Translations under genes and position numbers: made by a program
The notes under the pieces: model-generated
What the model saw: only the letters and a program-made list of their open reading frames with translations
Database searches by the model: none
Told to the model about the DNA's origin: nothing
Origin: DATAAP01 sp041690495
GTDB lineage: Bacteria; Pseudomonadota; Alphaproteobacteria; CACIAM-22H2
Assembly: GCA_041690495.1 (NCBI GenBank)
Contig: JAWLHE010000007.1
Location: 62,001-126,000 of the forward strand
Reading direction: 5' to 3'
Length of the DNA: 64,000 nucleotides
In this document: positions 1 through 8,978 of the stretch, in pieces
How positions within the stretch are numbered: the first letter of the stretch is position 1
Layout of the letters: each line of letters begins with the position of its first letter

Positions 1-678
1 GCATTCCGGTCCGAAGCCGGAGAGGATGTTGAATACGCCCGGCGGCAGCACCTGGTTCATGATCTGGCAGGTGCGCAGAACGGCGAGGGGAGTCTCCTCT
101 GCCGACTTCACGACCACCGTATTTCCCGCGACCAGGGCGGGCGCGATCTTGTAGGCCATCAGCATCATCGGCACGTTCCAGGGGATGATGGCGCCGACTA
201 CGCCGATCGGCTCGCGCACGGTCACCGTCAGCATTTCGGGGCTGAACGGGACGGACTCTCCCTTCAGTTCCGAGGCAAGGCCGCCGTAGAACACGAATGC
301 GTCGGCGAGGACCGACGTCTCGCCGCGGCTCTCGGTGCGCAATGCCTTGCCGGCTTCCAGTGCCACCAGGCGGGCCAGTTCCTCGACGTGATCATTGAGG
401 ACCCGGCCGCATTCGGCCAGGAGCTTGCCGCGCTGGCGCGCGGAGAGCTTGGCCCAGCCCTGCTGTGCCTTCACCGCCGCCGCCACCGCGGCATCGACGT
501 CGGCCTTCTCGCCCAACGCGGCGCGGCCGATTTCCTGGCCGCTCGCCGGATTCATGACGGCGAAGGTCTTTCCGGATATCGCCGGGACCAGCGCTCCGTC
601 GATCAGGTTGTAGCCTGACATGATCTTGGCCAGGGCGAACGGATCGGTGTTGGGCAGGAGGGCATTGCGGGTGGCCAT
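1..678 (-). CDS. Aldehyde dehydrogenase, N-terminal half (cut by window edge)
   Basis: NAD(P)-dependent oxidation of an aldehyde to a carboxylate. The reverse strand is open for 226 codons from the ATG at 678 to the first base of the window, so the C-terminal half with the catalytic Cys is outside. The visible part has the family's cofactor-binding signatures: IPWNVP at residues 165-170 and the conserved Lys191 in VVVKSAEETP. The protein starts MATRNALLPN and has no signal peptide, so it should be cytosolic. It lies 27 bp downstream of the malonyl-CoA synthetase gene on the same strand, so a semialdehyde linked to malonate or a short-chain acid is a possible substrate. That substrate is inferred from context; the visible half does not fix a subfamily. 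Confidence 0.88.
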   Translation of the reverse strand, partial: MATRNALLPNTDPFALAKIMSGYNLIDGALVPAISGKTFAVMNPASGQEIGRAALGEKADVDAAVAAAVKAQQGWAKLSARQRGKLLAECGRVLNDHVEELARLVALEAGKALRTESRGETSVLADAFVFYGGLASELKGESVPFSPEMLTVTVREPIGVVGAIIPWNVPMMLMAYKIAPALVAGNTVVVKSAEETPLAVLRTCQIMNQVLPPGVFNILSGFGPEC

Positions 679-705
679 GCTGGATCCTCGTTTATGGCGG
701 CGGGG

Positions 706-2226
706 CTAGCTGGAAAACGCGTCCTTGTAACGCTCGCGCAAGATGTTCTTCTGAACCTTGCCCATGGCGTTGCGCGGCAGCTCGTCCACGAAAAAGACGC
801 GCTTGGGCACCTTGAAGTTCGCAAGCTCGTCCTTGAGCCGGTGAATGATGGCGTCGGCGCCGGGTTCCTCTGATCCGCTGCGGTGCTGTACGACCGCGAT
901 GACGCCTTCGCCGAAATCGGGATGCGGGATGCCGACAACCGCGGACTCCGCGACGCCGTCGATCCGGTCGATCTGATCCTCGATCTCCTTGGGATAGACG
1001 TTGAACCCGCCCGAGATGATCAGGTCCTTCGCCCGTCCGGAGATGTAAACATAGCCGCGCTCGTCGATGCGGCCGACATCGCCGGTGACGAAGAAGCCAT
1101 CGGCGCGGAATTCCGCCCTAGTCTTCTCCGGCATCCGCCAGTAGCCCTTGAACACGTTGGGGCCGCGCACCTCGATCACGCCGATCTCACCGGCCGGCAG
1201 AATCCTGCCGGTGTCGTCGGCGACACGGACCTCGACGCCGGGCAGCGCCAGGCCGCAGCTGCCGGCGATGCGCTCGCCCTCGAGCGGGTTCGAGGTCAGC
1301 ATCCCCGTCTCGGTCATGCCATAGCGTTCCAGGATGGTATGGCCCGTATGCCTGCGAAAGCTGTTGAACGTTTCGGTCAGCAGCGGCGCCGAGCCGGCGA
1401 CGAACAGGCGCATGTGCCGGACGAGCGCAGGCGTGAAGCGCTCGTCGGCGAGCAGGCGTACGTAGAAGGTCGGCACGCCCATGAAGACGGTCGCGCGCGG
1501 CAGCAGCCGGATAATCGCATCGACGTCGAACCTGGGCAGGAACAGCATCGACGTGCCATTGAGCAGCACGCAGTTGGTCGCGACGAACAGGCCGTGGGTG
1601 TGAAAGATCGGCAGCGCATGGAGCAGCACGTCGGCGGGCTGGAAACCCCAGGCGCGATGCAGTGTCAGGGCATTGGACCCGAGATTCCAATGCGTCATCA
1701 TCGCGCCCTTGGACCGCCCGGTCGTGCCCGAGGTGTACAGGATCGCGGCGAGATCGTCGCGCGCCGTTTCCACCGTGTCGAATGTCTCGGGCTGGCTCCG
1801 ACTGTGCTCGGCGAGCGAGCCGCCGCCATGCGGGTCGAGCGTCAGGACATGCGGCACTTTGGTACGGCCGGCGATGTCGCGAAACATGGCTTCGGATTCA
1901 GGCCTGCAGACCGCAACCCGGGGTTCGGCATCGCCGAGAAAGTATTCTATCTCGCCGCGCTGATAGGCGGTGTTCAGCGGCAGATAGACGGCCCCGGCGC
2001 GAAGGCAGGCGAGATACAGGAAGATCGCTTCGGGCGATTTTTCGACCTGAACGGCCACGCGGTCGCCCTTTCTGACGCCGAGCGCGGCCAGCAGCCGGGC
2101 AAGGCGCGCCGAGCGGCGATCGAGGTCCGCGTAGCTGTAGGTCCTGCCAGTATCGGTCTCGATGAAGGTGGCGGTGCGGTCTGCCGGGAACCGGCTCTCG
2201 AACAGGCTGTAAAGATTCTCGTTCAT
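706..2226 (-). CDS. matB: Malonyl-CoA synthetase (MatB-type acyl-CoA ligase)
   Basis: ATP-dependent ligation of CoA to malonate or a related short dicarboxylate, in the cytosol. The 506-residue length is normal for MatB. Adenylate-forming signatures are in order: P-loop ILYTSGTTGRSKG (162-174), YGMTE (302-306), the hinge and A8 region around GRAKDLIISGGFNVYPKEIE (397-416), and the catalytic Lys490 in PRNAMGKVQK. The N-terminal block VAVQVEKSPEA followed by YLACLRAGAVYLPLNTAY is characteristic of rhizobial MatB and separates it from generic fatty-acyl ligases. An aldehyde dehydrogenase gene follows 27 bp downstream, so the two are probably co-transcribed. No matA or matC is present. Substrate assignment rests on family resemblance. 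Confidence 0.87.
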   Translation of the reverse strand: MNENLYSLFESRFPADRTATFIETDTGRTYSYADLDRRSARLARLLAALGVRKGDRVAVQVEKSPEAIFLYLACLRAGAVYLPLNTAYQRGEIEYFLGDAEPRVAVCRPESEAMFRDIAGRTKVPHVLTLDPHGGGSLAEHSRSQPETFDTVETARDDLAAILYTSGTTGRSKGAMMTHWNLGSNALTLHRAWGFQPADVLLHALPIFHTHGLFVATNCVLLNGTSMLFLPRFDVDAIIRLLPRATVFMGVPTFYVRLLADERFTPALVRHMRLFVAGSAPLLTETFNSFRRHTGHTILERYGMTETGMLTSNPLEGERIAGSCGLALPGVEVRVADDTGRILPAGEIGVIEVRGPNVFKGYWRMPEKTRAEFRADGFFVTGDVGRIDERGYVYISGRAKDLIISGGFNVYPKEIEDQIDRIDGVAESAVVGIPHPDFGEGVIAVVQHRSGSEEPGADAIIHRLKDELANFKVPKRVFFVDELPRNAMGKVQKNILRERYKDAFSS

Positions 2227-2307
2227 GCGCCGCTACGCTGTTTCAGGGGGCCGCCTGTCATAACGTGGCGGTCCGGCTGGTGCAACGTGGGCCGTGGTGC
2301 CGGCGCG

Positions 2308-3207
2308 TCATTCCGCCGGGAGCCGCCGGCGCTCCTGGAGCAGGCCGAACAGGCCATTCAGGGCCAAGGCCCCGACGACGATCAGCCCGCCCGTCAATGC
2401 AAGATCAGACGGACGCTCGCCGTTGGCGAGCCAGACCCAGGCCGGCCCCAGTGTCGTTTCGAGCAGGGAGAGCAGGCCGATCTCGGCGGCGGAGAGGTCG
2501 CGTGCCGCCAGGGTCATCAGCATGCACCCGACCCCGAGCTGAACGGTGCCCATGACCGACAGAACGACGACGTCATGGATCGACGCTTCCAGGGGAAGTG
2601 CGAGCGGCAGGGCGACGACGACCGAGATGCCCCCGGCGATGACCACGGTCGGTACCATGTCGATCGCGCCGGCATGATGCCGGACGACGACAAGGTTCGC
2701 CGCGAAGGCGAGCGGCACGCCGAGGGCGATCATCATGCCGACGAAGCCGTCGCCGCGCAGGGAGTCAGTGAACATGATGATAAGCCCCAGCGCCGCCGCC
2801 GCCATTGCCGCCCAGGTACGAGGCGCAATGTGCTCCTTGAGCACGATCCAGCCGAGCAGGGCCGCGACAAACGGCATTATGCTCATGGTAACCAGCGTGT
2901 TGGCGACGGTGGTCCGGGTCAGGGCAATGATGAAAAAGAAGAACGTCATCGCGAGGAAGGCGCCGGTGATCACGCCCCATACGCCGACATCGCGGAACTT
3001 GCTGAATACGGCCCCGCGATGCCACACGACCAGGATTGCGCCGAGCGACAGCATCATCGCGAGCGAGCGCCAGAACACGATCTCCCAGCCGTCTGTCAGG
3101 GCCGTGCTGCGCACCAGGACGCCTCCGGTGCTCCAGCATAGGCCCGCCCCGATCATCAGAATCAGCCCGCGCAGGCGATCGGAGCCGGCGATTGCGTACG
3201 TGCTCAC
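2308..3207 (-). CDS. DMT-superfamily (EamA) inner-membrane transporter
   Basis: Ten-helix drug/metabolite transporter made of two EamA repeats, 299 residues and almost entirely hydrophobic. The first helix reads LRGLILMIGAGLCWSTGGVLVR, the usual EamA opening, and the second repeat begins near the middle with LVVVRHHAGAIDMVPTVVI. I chose the GTG at 3207 because the nearest upstream ATG (3218) is out of frame. The gene is transcribed towards matB with an 81-bp gap and is divergent from the hydrolase gene at 3462. Substrate is unknown; family members export amino acids, nucleotide precursors or other small metabolites. Confidence 0.85.
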   Translation of the reverse strand: MSTYAIAGSDRLRGLILMIGAGLCWSTGGVLVRSTALTDGWEIVFWRSLAMMLSLGAILVVWHRGAVFSKFRDVGVWGVITGAFLAMTFFFFIIALTRTTVANTLVTMSIMPFVAALLGWIVLKEHIAPRTWAAMAAAALGLIIMFTDSLRGDGFVGMMIALGVPLAFAANLVVVRHHAGAIDMVPTVVIAGGISVVVALPLALPLEASIHDVVVLSVMGTVQLGVGCMLMTLAARDLSAAEIGLLSLLETTLGPAWVWLANGERPSDLALTGGLIVVGALALNGLFGLLQERRRLPAE

Positions 3208-3461
3208 GCTCGGGCCATGGATTTGGTGCCGGACCGGAGGGCTGGCGTCGTATTGACGGCAAGCGCGGCGAGAGGACCGACAACGCGGGCGGAGGGCGGC
3301 ATTCGAAGACCCGGAGCTTCGCCAGGCAGCTACTCGCTCCGGCGGCGGAGTTGTGTAGCTATCGACTGTTCGCCTGTCCAGCGCGCGCTCTGCATGCCGC
3401 GCCTGCGCGCTTTTGCATGCAGGCTGGCGCAGGTCCGGCGCTGCCGCTTAGAGTGGCACCG

Positions 3462-4334
3462 ATGACGCCGCGACTGCATGAACTCAAGGTGCTTGGCCCG
3501 CATGGCTTCACGCAGGTCGCTTATGCCGAATGGGGGCCGACCGATGCCGCGCGCACGGCGATCTGCGTTCACGGCCTGACACGCAACGGACGCGACTTCG
3601 ACAGGCTGGCGGCTATACTCGCGGCGCAGGGCTTCCGCGTCCTGTGTCCCGACATGCCCGGTCGTGGCCGCAGCGCCTGGCTCGCCGACCCGTCGGACTA
3701 CGGCTATCCGCTCTACATGGCCGCCGGTGCGGCGCTGATCGCACGGTCCGGCGCCGCGGACGTGGCCTGGATCGGCACATCGATGGGCGGCCTGATCGGC
3801 ATGATGCTCGCGGCGCAGCCGGGGACACCGGTCGCCCGGCTCGTCGTCAATGACGTCGGCCCATTCATCCCGAAGGCTGCCCTCGAGCGAATCGGTGCAT
3901 ATATCGGCCATGATCTACGTTTCGATGACATGGCTGAGGTCGAAGCTTATCTGCGGCGCGTGCACGCGCCGTTCGGGCGACTGACCGATGCGCATTGGCG
4001 GCATCTTGCGGCACACAGCGCTGTTCCGGCGGAACAGGGCAAGCTGAAGCTGCATTACGATCCCGCGATCGCGATGCCGTTCACCAAGGGAGAGCCGCGG
4101 GACGTGAACCTCTGGCCGGTCTGGGAGAACATCGGCTGTCCGGTATTGGTGATTCGCGGCGGCGCCTCGGACCTGCTGCTGCCGGAGACGGCCGCGGAAA
4201 TGACCATGCGTGGCCGTGCAGCGTCGGAGGGGCGCATAGAGTTTGCCGAGTTCGACGACTGCGGCCATGCGCCGGCGCTGATGGACGAGGCGCAGATCGG
4301 ACGGATCGCCGCCTTCCTCGAGCCGAGGCAATAG
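3462..4334 (+). CDS. Alpha/beta-hydrolase fold protein
   Basis: 290-residue soluble serine hydrolase. The oxyanion-hole motif VHGLTRNG (36-43), the nucleophile elbow GTSMGG with Ser107, and the C-terminal CGHAP with the catalytic His are all visible; the acid is probably an Asp in the segment before the GGASDLLLP turn. The start is the ATG at 3462, although the frame stays open far upstream in GC-rich sequence, because homology-like sequence begins at MTPRLHELKV. It is followed after 13 bp by the rhomboid protease gene, so the two are likely co-transcribed. Substrate cannot be deduced; the family includes esterases, lactonases and C-C hydrolases. Confidence 0.85.
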   Translation: MTPRLHELKVLGPHGFTQVAYAEWGPTDAARTAICVHGLTRNGRDFDRLAAILAAQGFRVLCPDMPGRGRSAWLADPSDYGYPLYMAAGAALIARSGAADVAWIGTSMGGLIGMMLAAQPGTPVARLVVNDVGPFIPKAALERIGAYIGHDLRFDDMAEVEAYLRRVHAPFGRLTDAHWRHLAAHSAVPAEQGKLKLHYDPAIAMPFTKGEPRDVNLWPVWENIGCPVLVIRGGASDLLLPETAAEMTMRGRAASEGRIEFAEFDDCGHAPALMDEAQIGRIAAFLEPRQ

Positions 4335-4347
4335 ACAGGCGCGATCC

Positions 4348-5136
4348 ATGCTCTTCCCGTTTCGCGACAACAACCCGACGCGCATCACCCCGATCGTCAC
4401 CATCGCGCTGATCGCCATGAACGCGTTGGTGTTCCTGTACCAGCTCACCCTGCCGGGCGGTGCTGGCGAGCGCTTTATCTACACTTTCGGCATGATCCCC
4501 GCCGTACTGTTCGGCCATGCCGCGCTGCCGCCCGGCCTTGCCGAAATCCCGTCCTGGGCCACCGTAGTCACATCGATGTTCCTGCATGGCGGGATCATGC
4601 ACATCGCGGGAAACATGCTGTTCCTGTGGGTGTTCGGGAACAACGTGGAGGATGCGATGGGCCATGCGCGGTTCGTCGTATTCTACCTGCTGTGCGGCGT
4701 GGCCGCGGCCCTTGCGCAGGGATTCAGCGATCCGTCGTCGCAGATTCCGATGGTGGGCGCCTCGGGCGCGATCTCGGGCGTTCTCGGCGCCTATCTGATC
4801 CTGCATCCGCGCGCCGAGGTCCATTCGCTCCTTTTCCTCGGCTTCTTCATTCGCGTGATCGAGCTTCCCGCCATGGTCGTGCTTGGCCTCTGGTTCGGCC
4901 TGCAGGTCCTCAACGCCATGGTGATGCCGAGCGAAGGGGGCGGTGTCGCATTTCTCGCCCATATCGGCGGGTTCATCGCCGGCGCGGCCCTGATACCGCT
5001 GTTCCGGGACAAGCGCGCAGTCGAATGGCAGAAGCACGAGCGGCTCGAGCAGGGGCCTTGGCAACCGGGGCCTTGGGGCCGGCGCGGGCCTTGGGGGCCG
5101 CGCGGTCCGGGCAATCGGCGCGGACCGTGGGGCTGA
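4348..5136 (+). CDS. Rhomboid-family intramembrane serine protease with GPW-rich tail
   Basis: Cleaves transmembrane segments of other proteins within the inner membrane. 262 residues, six or seven hydrophobic segments. The catalytic dyad is visible: Ser139 in GASG (137-140) and His205 in AHIGG, with the conserved His80-x4-His85 and Asn89 in the HGGIMHIAGN block. Residues 233-262 form an unusual hydrophilic tail with repeated GPW motifs (GPWQPGPWG, GPWGPRGPG, GPWG) and arginines. The tail follows the last helix and LFRDKRAVEWQ, so it probably faces the cytoplasm. The gene sits between two alpha/beta-hydrolase genes with gaps of 13 and 6 bp, suggesting one transcript. Natural substrate is unknown. 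Confidence 0.92.
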   Translation: MLFPFRDNNPTRITPIVTIALIAMNALVFLYQLTLPGGAGERFIYTFGMIPAVLFGHAALPPGLAEIPSWATVVTSMFLHGGIMHIAGNMLFLWVFGNNVEDAMGHARFVVFYLLCGVAAALAQGFSDPSSQIPMVGASGAISGVLGAYLILHPRAEVHSLLFLGFFIRVIELPAMVVLGLWFGLQVLNAMVMPSEGGGVAFLAHIGGFIAGAALIPLFRDKRAVEWQKHERLEQGPWQPGPWGRRGPWGPRGPGNRRGPWG

Positions 5137-5142
5137 GCGGGT

Positions 5143-6126
5143 TTGGCGCTCTCGACAGACGATTTCCCATCCTTCCGGCCGCGTCCGCCCTGGGTGAGCG
5201 GAGATCTTCAGACCCTGCGCAATTTCCTCCGCCGGCCCGCTTTCGATCTGTCCGCATTTCCGGCCGAACGGCTGGTTCTGCCGATGCGCGACGGCAGCGG
5301 CGATCGGCTGATCGGCGAACTCAATCGACCGCGCAACGACCCGGGCCGGCCCCTTGTCGTCCTGGTCCATGGCCTGACGGGCTGCTCCAGCGGTACCTAC
5401 ATGCTCGCTTCCGCTCTCAACCTGCTGCGGCACGATTACCCGGTCCTGCGGCTCAACCTGCGCGGCGCGGGTCTGGCACGACCGTTCTGCCGCCAGCAGT
5501 ATCACGCCGGCCGCAGCGGGGATTTTCGCGATGCGTTGGCCGGGTTGCCGCCGGACCTGCTGGCGAATGGACTGTTCGCCGTCGGCTACTCGCTCGGCGG
5601 CAACCTGCTGCTCAAGTACCTCGCGGAGCAGGGAGACGCCGGGCCGGTTCGCGCCGCGGCGTCCGTCTCGGCGCCGATCGATCTGCACGCCGCGAGCCGG
5701 TGCCTGATGGCCCGGCGCAACCGGCTTTATCATCATTGGCTGTTGCGACGGATGCGGGAGGAGGCTTTGGCCGGGGAAGGCGTGACCGCCGACGAGCGGC
5801 AGGCTATTGCGACCGTCCGGCGGGTCTATGACTTCGATGATCGCTACGTGGCGCCTCGCAACGGCTTCCGCAGCGCCGATGATTATTACGTCCGGAGCTC
5901 GGCGCTGTCATTCCTGCCGGAAATCAGGGTTCCGGCCCTGGTCATCCACGCACAGGACGATCCTTGGATCCCCGCCGCGAGCTATAAGGGTTTCAACTGG
6001 TCCTCCAATCCCATGCTGATGCCGCTGTTGCCACGGCAGGGCGGCCATGTCGGCTTTCATGGCCTGGACACGCATGTTCCGTGGCATGATTGGTGTTTAA
6101 TCAAGTTTCTCGATCGGATCCGGTAG
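5143..6126 (+). CDS. YheT-type alpha/beta hydrolase
   Basis: 327-residue hydrolase of the COG0429 / YheT group (esterase-like, physiological substrate unknown). It shows the family opening (PPWVSGDLQTLRNFLRR), the oxyanion motif LVHGLTG and the nucleophile elbow GYSLGGN. The C-terminus carries HAQDDPWIP with the acid and GGHVGF with the catalytic His. The chosen start is the TTG at 5143, six bases after the rhomboid stop codon; an ATG that keeps the conserved N-terminus is not available. Close spacing places it in the same transcript as the two upstream genes. Confidence 0.87.
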   Translation: MALSTDDFPSFRPRPPWVSGDLQTLRNFLRRPAFDLSAFPAERLVLPMRDGSGDRLIGELNRPRNDPGRPLVVLVHGLTGCSSGTYMLASALNLLRHDYPVLRLNLRGAGLARPFCRQQYHAGRSGDFRDALAGLPPDLLANGLFAVGYSLGGNLLLKYLAEQGDAGPVRAAASVSAPIDLHAASRCLMARRNRLYHHWLLRRMREEALAGEGVTADERQAIATVRRVYDFDDRYVAPRNGFRSADDYYVRSSALSFLPEIRVPALVIHAQDDPWIPAASYKGFNWSSNPMLMPLLPRQGGHVGFHGLDTHVPWHDWCLIKFLDRIR

Positions 6127-6371
6127 GAGCGCCCTTGGTTAATATTGTAAGTGAACTCGAAAGTTCGCCCTAAAGGGTTGCCGACACGCGGTTTCTTGCC
6201 CGGATTTCTTGTAAATCATGAATTCGGCACGGGGTCGTGTGCGGCGTGAAATAGGGCGGCGCGGAAATCGACCGTTAAGGCCCGCGACATAAAGTCAAAT
6301 TGCTGCCGTAAACCTGCACGAGTATCCGCGCGCAGTTGTCGGGCAGTTTCTCCTGCGACGGACTTCAGCGA

Positions 6372-6659
6372 ATGAATGCGACACGACTTTCGGCAGATCC
6401 TCTTGCGCGCGGGACGCGCGACCTCACCGCCTCGCGGCCGGTCCTGAGCAGCAGTGCAGGCCTGAGCGGCGGCTTGCTGGCAAGCCTGCTGCGCGCGCTG
6501 CTGCCGTTCCGGTCTTGGGACAACAAGGCAAGTTCGCTGCAGCGCGCGGAGCCGAGCCTGCGTGCGGCCCCGGCAGGGGAGATGGGCGACGCGGGCGAGA
6601 CGCGCCGCGAGCCTTATCTCATGGGCCAGCGCCGGGCGGCTCCAGACGCGGCGGACTGA
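6372..6659 (+). CDS. Possible small hypothetical protein
   Basis: A 95-codon open frame beginning MNATRLSADPLARGTRDL, in the stretch between the YheT-type gene and hemB. It is convergent with hemB, ending 6 bp before the hemB stop. I recognise no domain; composition is Ala/Arg/Ser/Leu-rich with one short hydrophobic patch (LSGGLLASLLRALLPF) that could be an amphipathic helix. No clear ribosome-binding site precedes the ATG. In DNA this GC-rich an open frame of this length can arise by chance, so the call is tentative. Confidence 0.3.
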   Translation: MNATRLSADPLARGTRDLTASRPVLSSSAGLSGGLLASLLRALLPFRSWDNKASSLQRAEPSLRAAPAGEMGDAGETRREPYLMGQRRAAPDAAD

Positions 6660-6665
6660 CCAGCC

Positions 6666-7676
6666 TCACACCCCGGTCAGCTCGGCAGCCACATCCATCG
6701 CCGAATAGGTCAGGACGCCATCGGCGCCGGCGCGCTTGAAGGCGAGCAGGCTTTCGACGATAACCTTGCGGTCGAGCCAGCCACGCTCGATGGCGCCAGC
6801 CAGCATCGCGTACTCGCCCGACACCTGATAGGCGAAGGTCGGGGCCTGAAACGTCTCCTTCACCCGCCGGACGATGTCGAGATATGGCATGCCCGGTTTC
6901 ACCATGATCATGTCGGCGCCTTCGGCGAGGTCCAGCGCCACCTCGCGCAGCGCTTCGTCGCTGTTGGCCGGGTCCATCTGGTAGGTGCGCTTGTCGCCCT
7001 GGCCGAGGTTGCCGCTCGAGCCGATCGCGTCGCGGAAGGGACCGTAGAATCCGGAGGCATATTTCGCGGCGTAGGACATGATCCGCACCGCCTCGAAGCC
7101 CGCGTCGTCGAGCGCCTGCCGGATGCGCCCGACGCGGCCGTCCATCATGTCCGATGGCGCGATCACGTCGCAGCCTGCCTCGGCCTGAACGAGAGCCTGC
7201 TTTACCAGGGCCACGATGCTCTCGTCGTTGACGACATAGCCGTCGCGCACCAGGCCGTCCTGGCCGTGGCTCGTAAAGGGATCCAGCGCCACGTCGCAGG
7301 CAACACCGATATCCGGCACCGCATTCTTGACGGCGCGGACGGCGCGGCAGACCAGGTTGTCCGGATTGTAGGCCTCCTCGCCCTCTTCGCTCTTGAGCTC
7401 CGCCGGGACGGCCGGAAAGATCGCGATGGCGGGAATGCCCAGTTTGGCGGCGCGGCGGACATCCCTGACAAGCTCATCGATGGTCAGCCTGTCCACCCCG
7501 GGCATCGACGGGATCGGCGTTCGATTGGCTTTTCCTTCCTGCACGAAGACCGGCCAGATCAGATCGGCAGGAGAGAGCCGCGCCTCGGCCACCAGCGCGC
7601 GCGACCAGGCGTGGCGGCGATTGCGGCGCAATCGCGTGCGCGGATAGGCGCCCCAGACAGAACTATGATCAGCCAT
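6666..7676 (-). CDS. hemB: Delta-aminolevulinic acid dehydratase (porphobilinogen synthase)
   Basis: Condenses two 5-aminolevulinate molecules to porphobilinogen, the second step of tetrapyrrole synthesis. 336 residues, normal for HemB. Diagnostic segments are DVIAPSDMMDGRV and the active-site MVKPGMPYLD containing the Schiff-base Lys. At the usual metal site the sequence reads DVALDPFTSHGQDG instead of the Cys-rich zinc motif, so this is the Mg-dependent, cysteine-less class known from many alphaproteobacteria. The gene stands alone, divergent from the acyl-CoA dehydrogenase at 7816 across a 139-bp gap that must hold both promoters. Confidence 0.96.
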   Translation of the reverse strand: MADHSSVWGAYPRTRLRRNRRHAWSRALVAEARLSPADLIWPVFVQEGKANRTPIPSMPGVDRLTIDELVRDVRRAAKLGIPAIAIFPAVPAELKSEEGEEAYNPDNLVCRAVRAVKNAVPDIGVACDVALDPFTSHGQDGLVRDGYVVNDESIVALVKQALVQAEAGCDVIAPSDMMDGRVGRIRQALDDAGFEAVRIMSYAAKYASGFYGPFRDAIGSSGNLGQGDKRTYQMDPANSDEALREVALDLAEGADMIMVKPGMPYLDIVRRVKETFQAPTFAYQVSGEYAMLAGAIERGWLDRKVIVESLLAFKRAGADGVLTYSAMDVAAELTGV

Positions 7677-7815
7677 GAACAGAGCTCGTTCTCGTTCGGT
7701 ACCGGGCGGGTTTAACCCCGCGTCCGAGCGACGGCAACAGGAATTGGCCAGGCCAGGGCACGCCTATGGCGGCCCGTCGTTGACTTGGCCGCGATTAGCG
7801 CCGTAGATCAACCGC

Positions 7816-8955
7816 ATGGATTTCGAGCTTTCCGAAGAGCAGCGCGCCATCCAGGACACCGCGCGCGAATTCGCTGCCGAGGAGTTTGCACCTCGCGCCG
7901 CGGCGTGGGACGAGAGCGAGACGTTTCCCGTGGAGCAATTGCGGAAGGCCGCCGCGCTGGGCTTCGCTGGTATCTATGTCCGAGATGACGTCGGCGGTTC
8001 GGATCTGAAGCGCCTCGATGCGGCACTCATCTTCGAGGAGCTCGCCGTCGGCTGTACTTCGACCGCGGCATACATCTCCATCCACAACATGGCGTCGTGG
8101 ATGATCGACAGTTTCGGCAACGACGATCAGCGCCGCCAATGGCTGCCCGACCTCGCGTCGATGAAGACGTTCGCCAGCTACTGCCTGACCGAGCCGGGTG
8201 CCGGCTCCGACGCGGCGGCGCTAAAGACCCGGGCGGTCAAGAGCGGCAACTCCTACGTCCTCAACGGCAGCAAGGCGTTCATCTCCGGCGGCGGCTCCAG
8301 CGACATCTATGTCTGCATGGTGCGCACGGGCGGCGAGGGGCCAAAGGGCATCTCGACGATCGTGGTCGAGAAGGATACGCCGGGCCTGTCCTTCGGCAAG
8401 AAGGAGAGAAAGCTCGGCTGGAATAGCCAGCCGACCGCGATGGTGATCTTCGAGGACTGCCGCGTGCCGATCGGAAACCGCATCGGCGAGGAGGGCGACG
8501 GCTTCAAGATTGCAATGAAAGGGCTGGACGGCGGCCGCATCAACATCGCCGCGTGCTCGCTCGGGGCGGCGCGCGCCTGCCTCGATGCCGCGCGCGAGCA
8601 TCTGGGAGTACGAACCGCTTTCGGCAAAAAGCTCGCCGAGTTCCAGGCGCTGCAGTTCAAGCTGGCCGACATGGCGACCGAGCTGGAAGCGGCGCGCCTG
8701 ATGGTGCACCGTGCCGCCAGCCGGCTCGACGCGCACGATCCCGAGGCGACGATGTATTGCGCGATGGCGAAGCGCTTCGCAACAGATGTCGGGTTCAAGG
8801 TCTGCAACGAGGCACTGCAGCTTTTCGGCGGCTACGGCTATCTGAAGGACCATCCGATCGAGCGCTACCTCCGCGATACCCGTGTCCATCAGATTCTGGA
8901 AGGCACCAACGAGATCATGCGCCTGATTATCGCAAGGCGGTTGCTCGGGATTTGA
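7816..8955 (+). CDS. Acyl-CoA dehydrogenase, probably isobutyryl-CoA dehydrogenase
   Basis: FAD enzyme expected to oxidise isobutyryl-CoA to methacrylyl-CoA in valine breakdown. 379 residues with the three-part ACAD fold: N-terminal helical domain, beta-domain with CLTEPGAGSDAAALKT and ISGGGSSDIYV, and a C-terminal helical domain with LFGGYGYLKDHPIERYLRD and the catalytic base Glu362 in LEGTNE. The ISIHNMASWMID segment matches the ACAD8-type enzymes. Context supports it: 3-hydroxyisobutyryl-CoA hydrolase and 3-hydroxyisobutyrate dehydrogenase follow in order with gaps of 23 and 33 bp. The missing enoyl-CoA hydratase step must come from elsewhere in the genome. Confidence 0.9.
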   Translation: MDFELSEEQRAIQDTAREFAAEEFAPRAAAWDESETFPVEQLRKAAALGFAGIYVRDDVGGSDLKRLDAALIFEELAVGCTSTAAYISIHNMASWMIDSFGNDDQRRQWLPDLASMKTFASYCLTEPGAGSDAAALKTRAVKSGNSYVLNGSKAFISGGGSSDIYVCMVRTGGEGPKGISTIVVEKDTPGLSFGKKERKLGWNSQPTAMVIFEDCRVPIGNRIGEEGDGFKIAMKGLDGGRINIAACSLGAARACLDAAREHLGVRTAFGKKLAEFQALQFKLADMATELEAARLMVHRAASRLDAHDPEATMYCAMAKRFATDVGFKVCNEALQLFGGYGYLKDHPIERYLRDTRVHQILEGTNEIMRLIIARRLLGI

Positions 8956-8978
8956 AGTTTATCGAGGCAAGCAAGACG

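Noticed and set aside
883..3141. Very long plus-strand open frame (about 750 codons) opposite matB and the EamA gene
   Set aside because: Antisense shadow of two clearly recognisable minus-strand genes in GC-rich DNA; composition is Arg/Asp/Gly-rich with no domain.
4081..5736. Long minus-strand open frame opposite the rhomboid and YheT-type genes
   Set aside because: Shadow frame; the plus-strand proteins have intact catalytic motifs and tight operon spacing.
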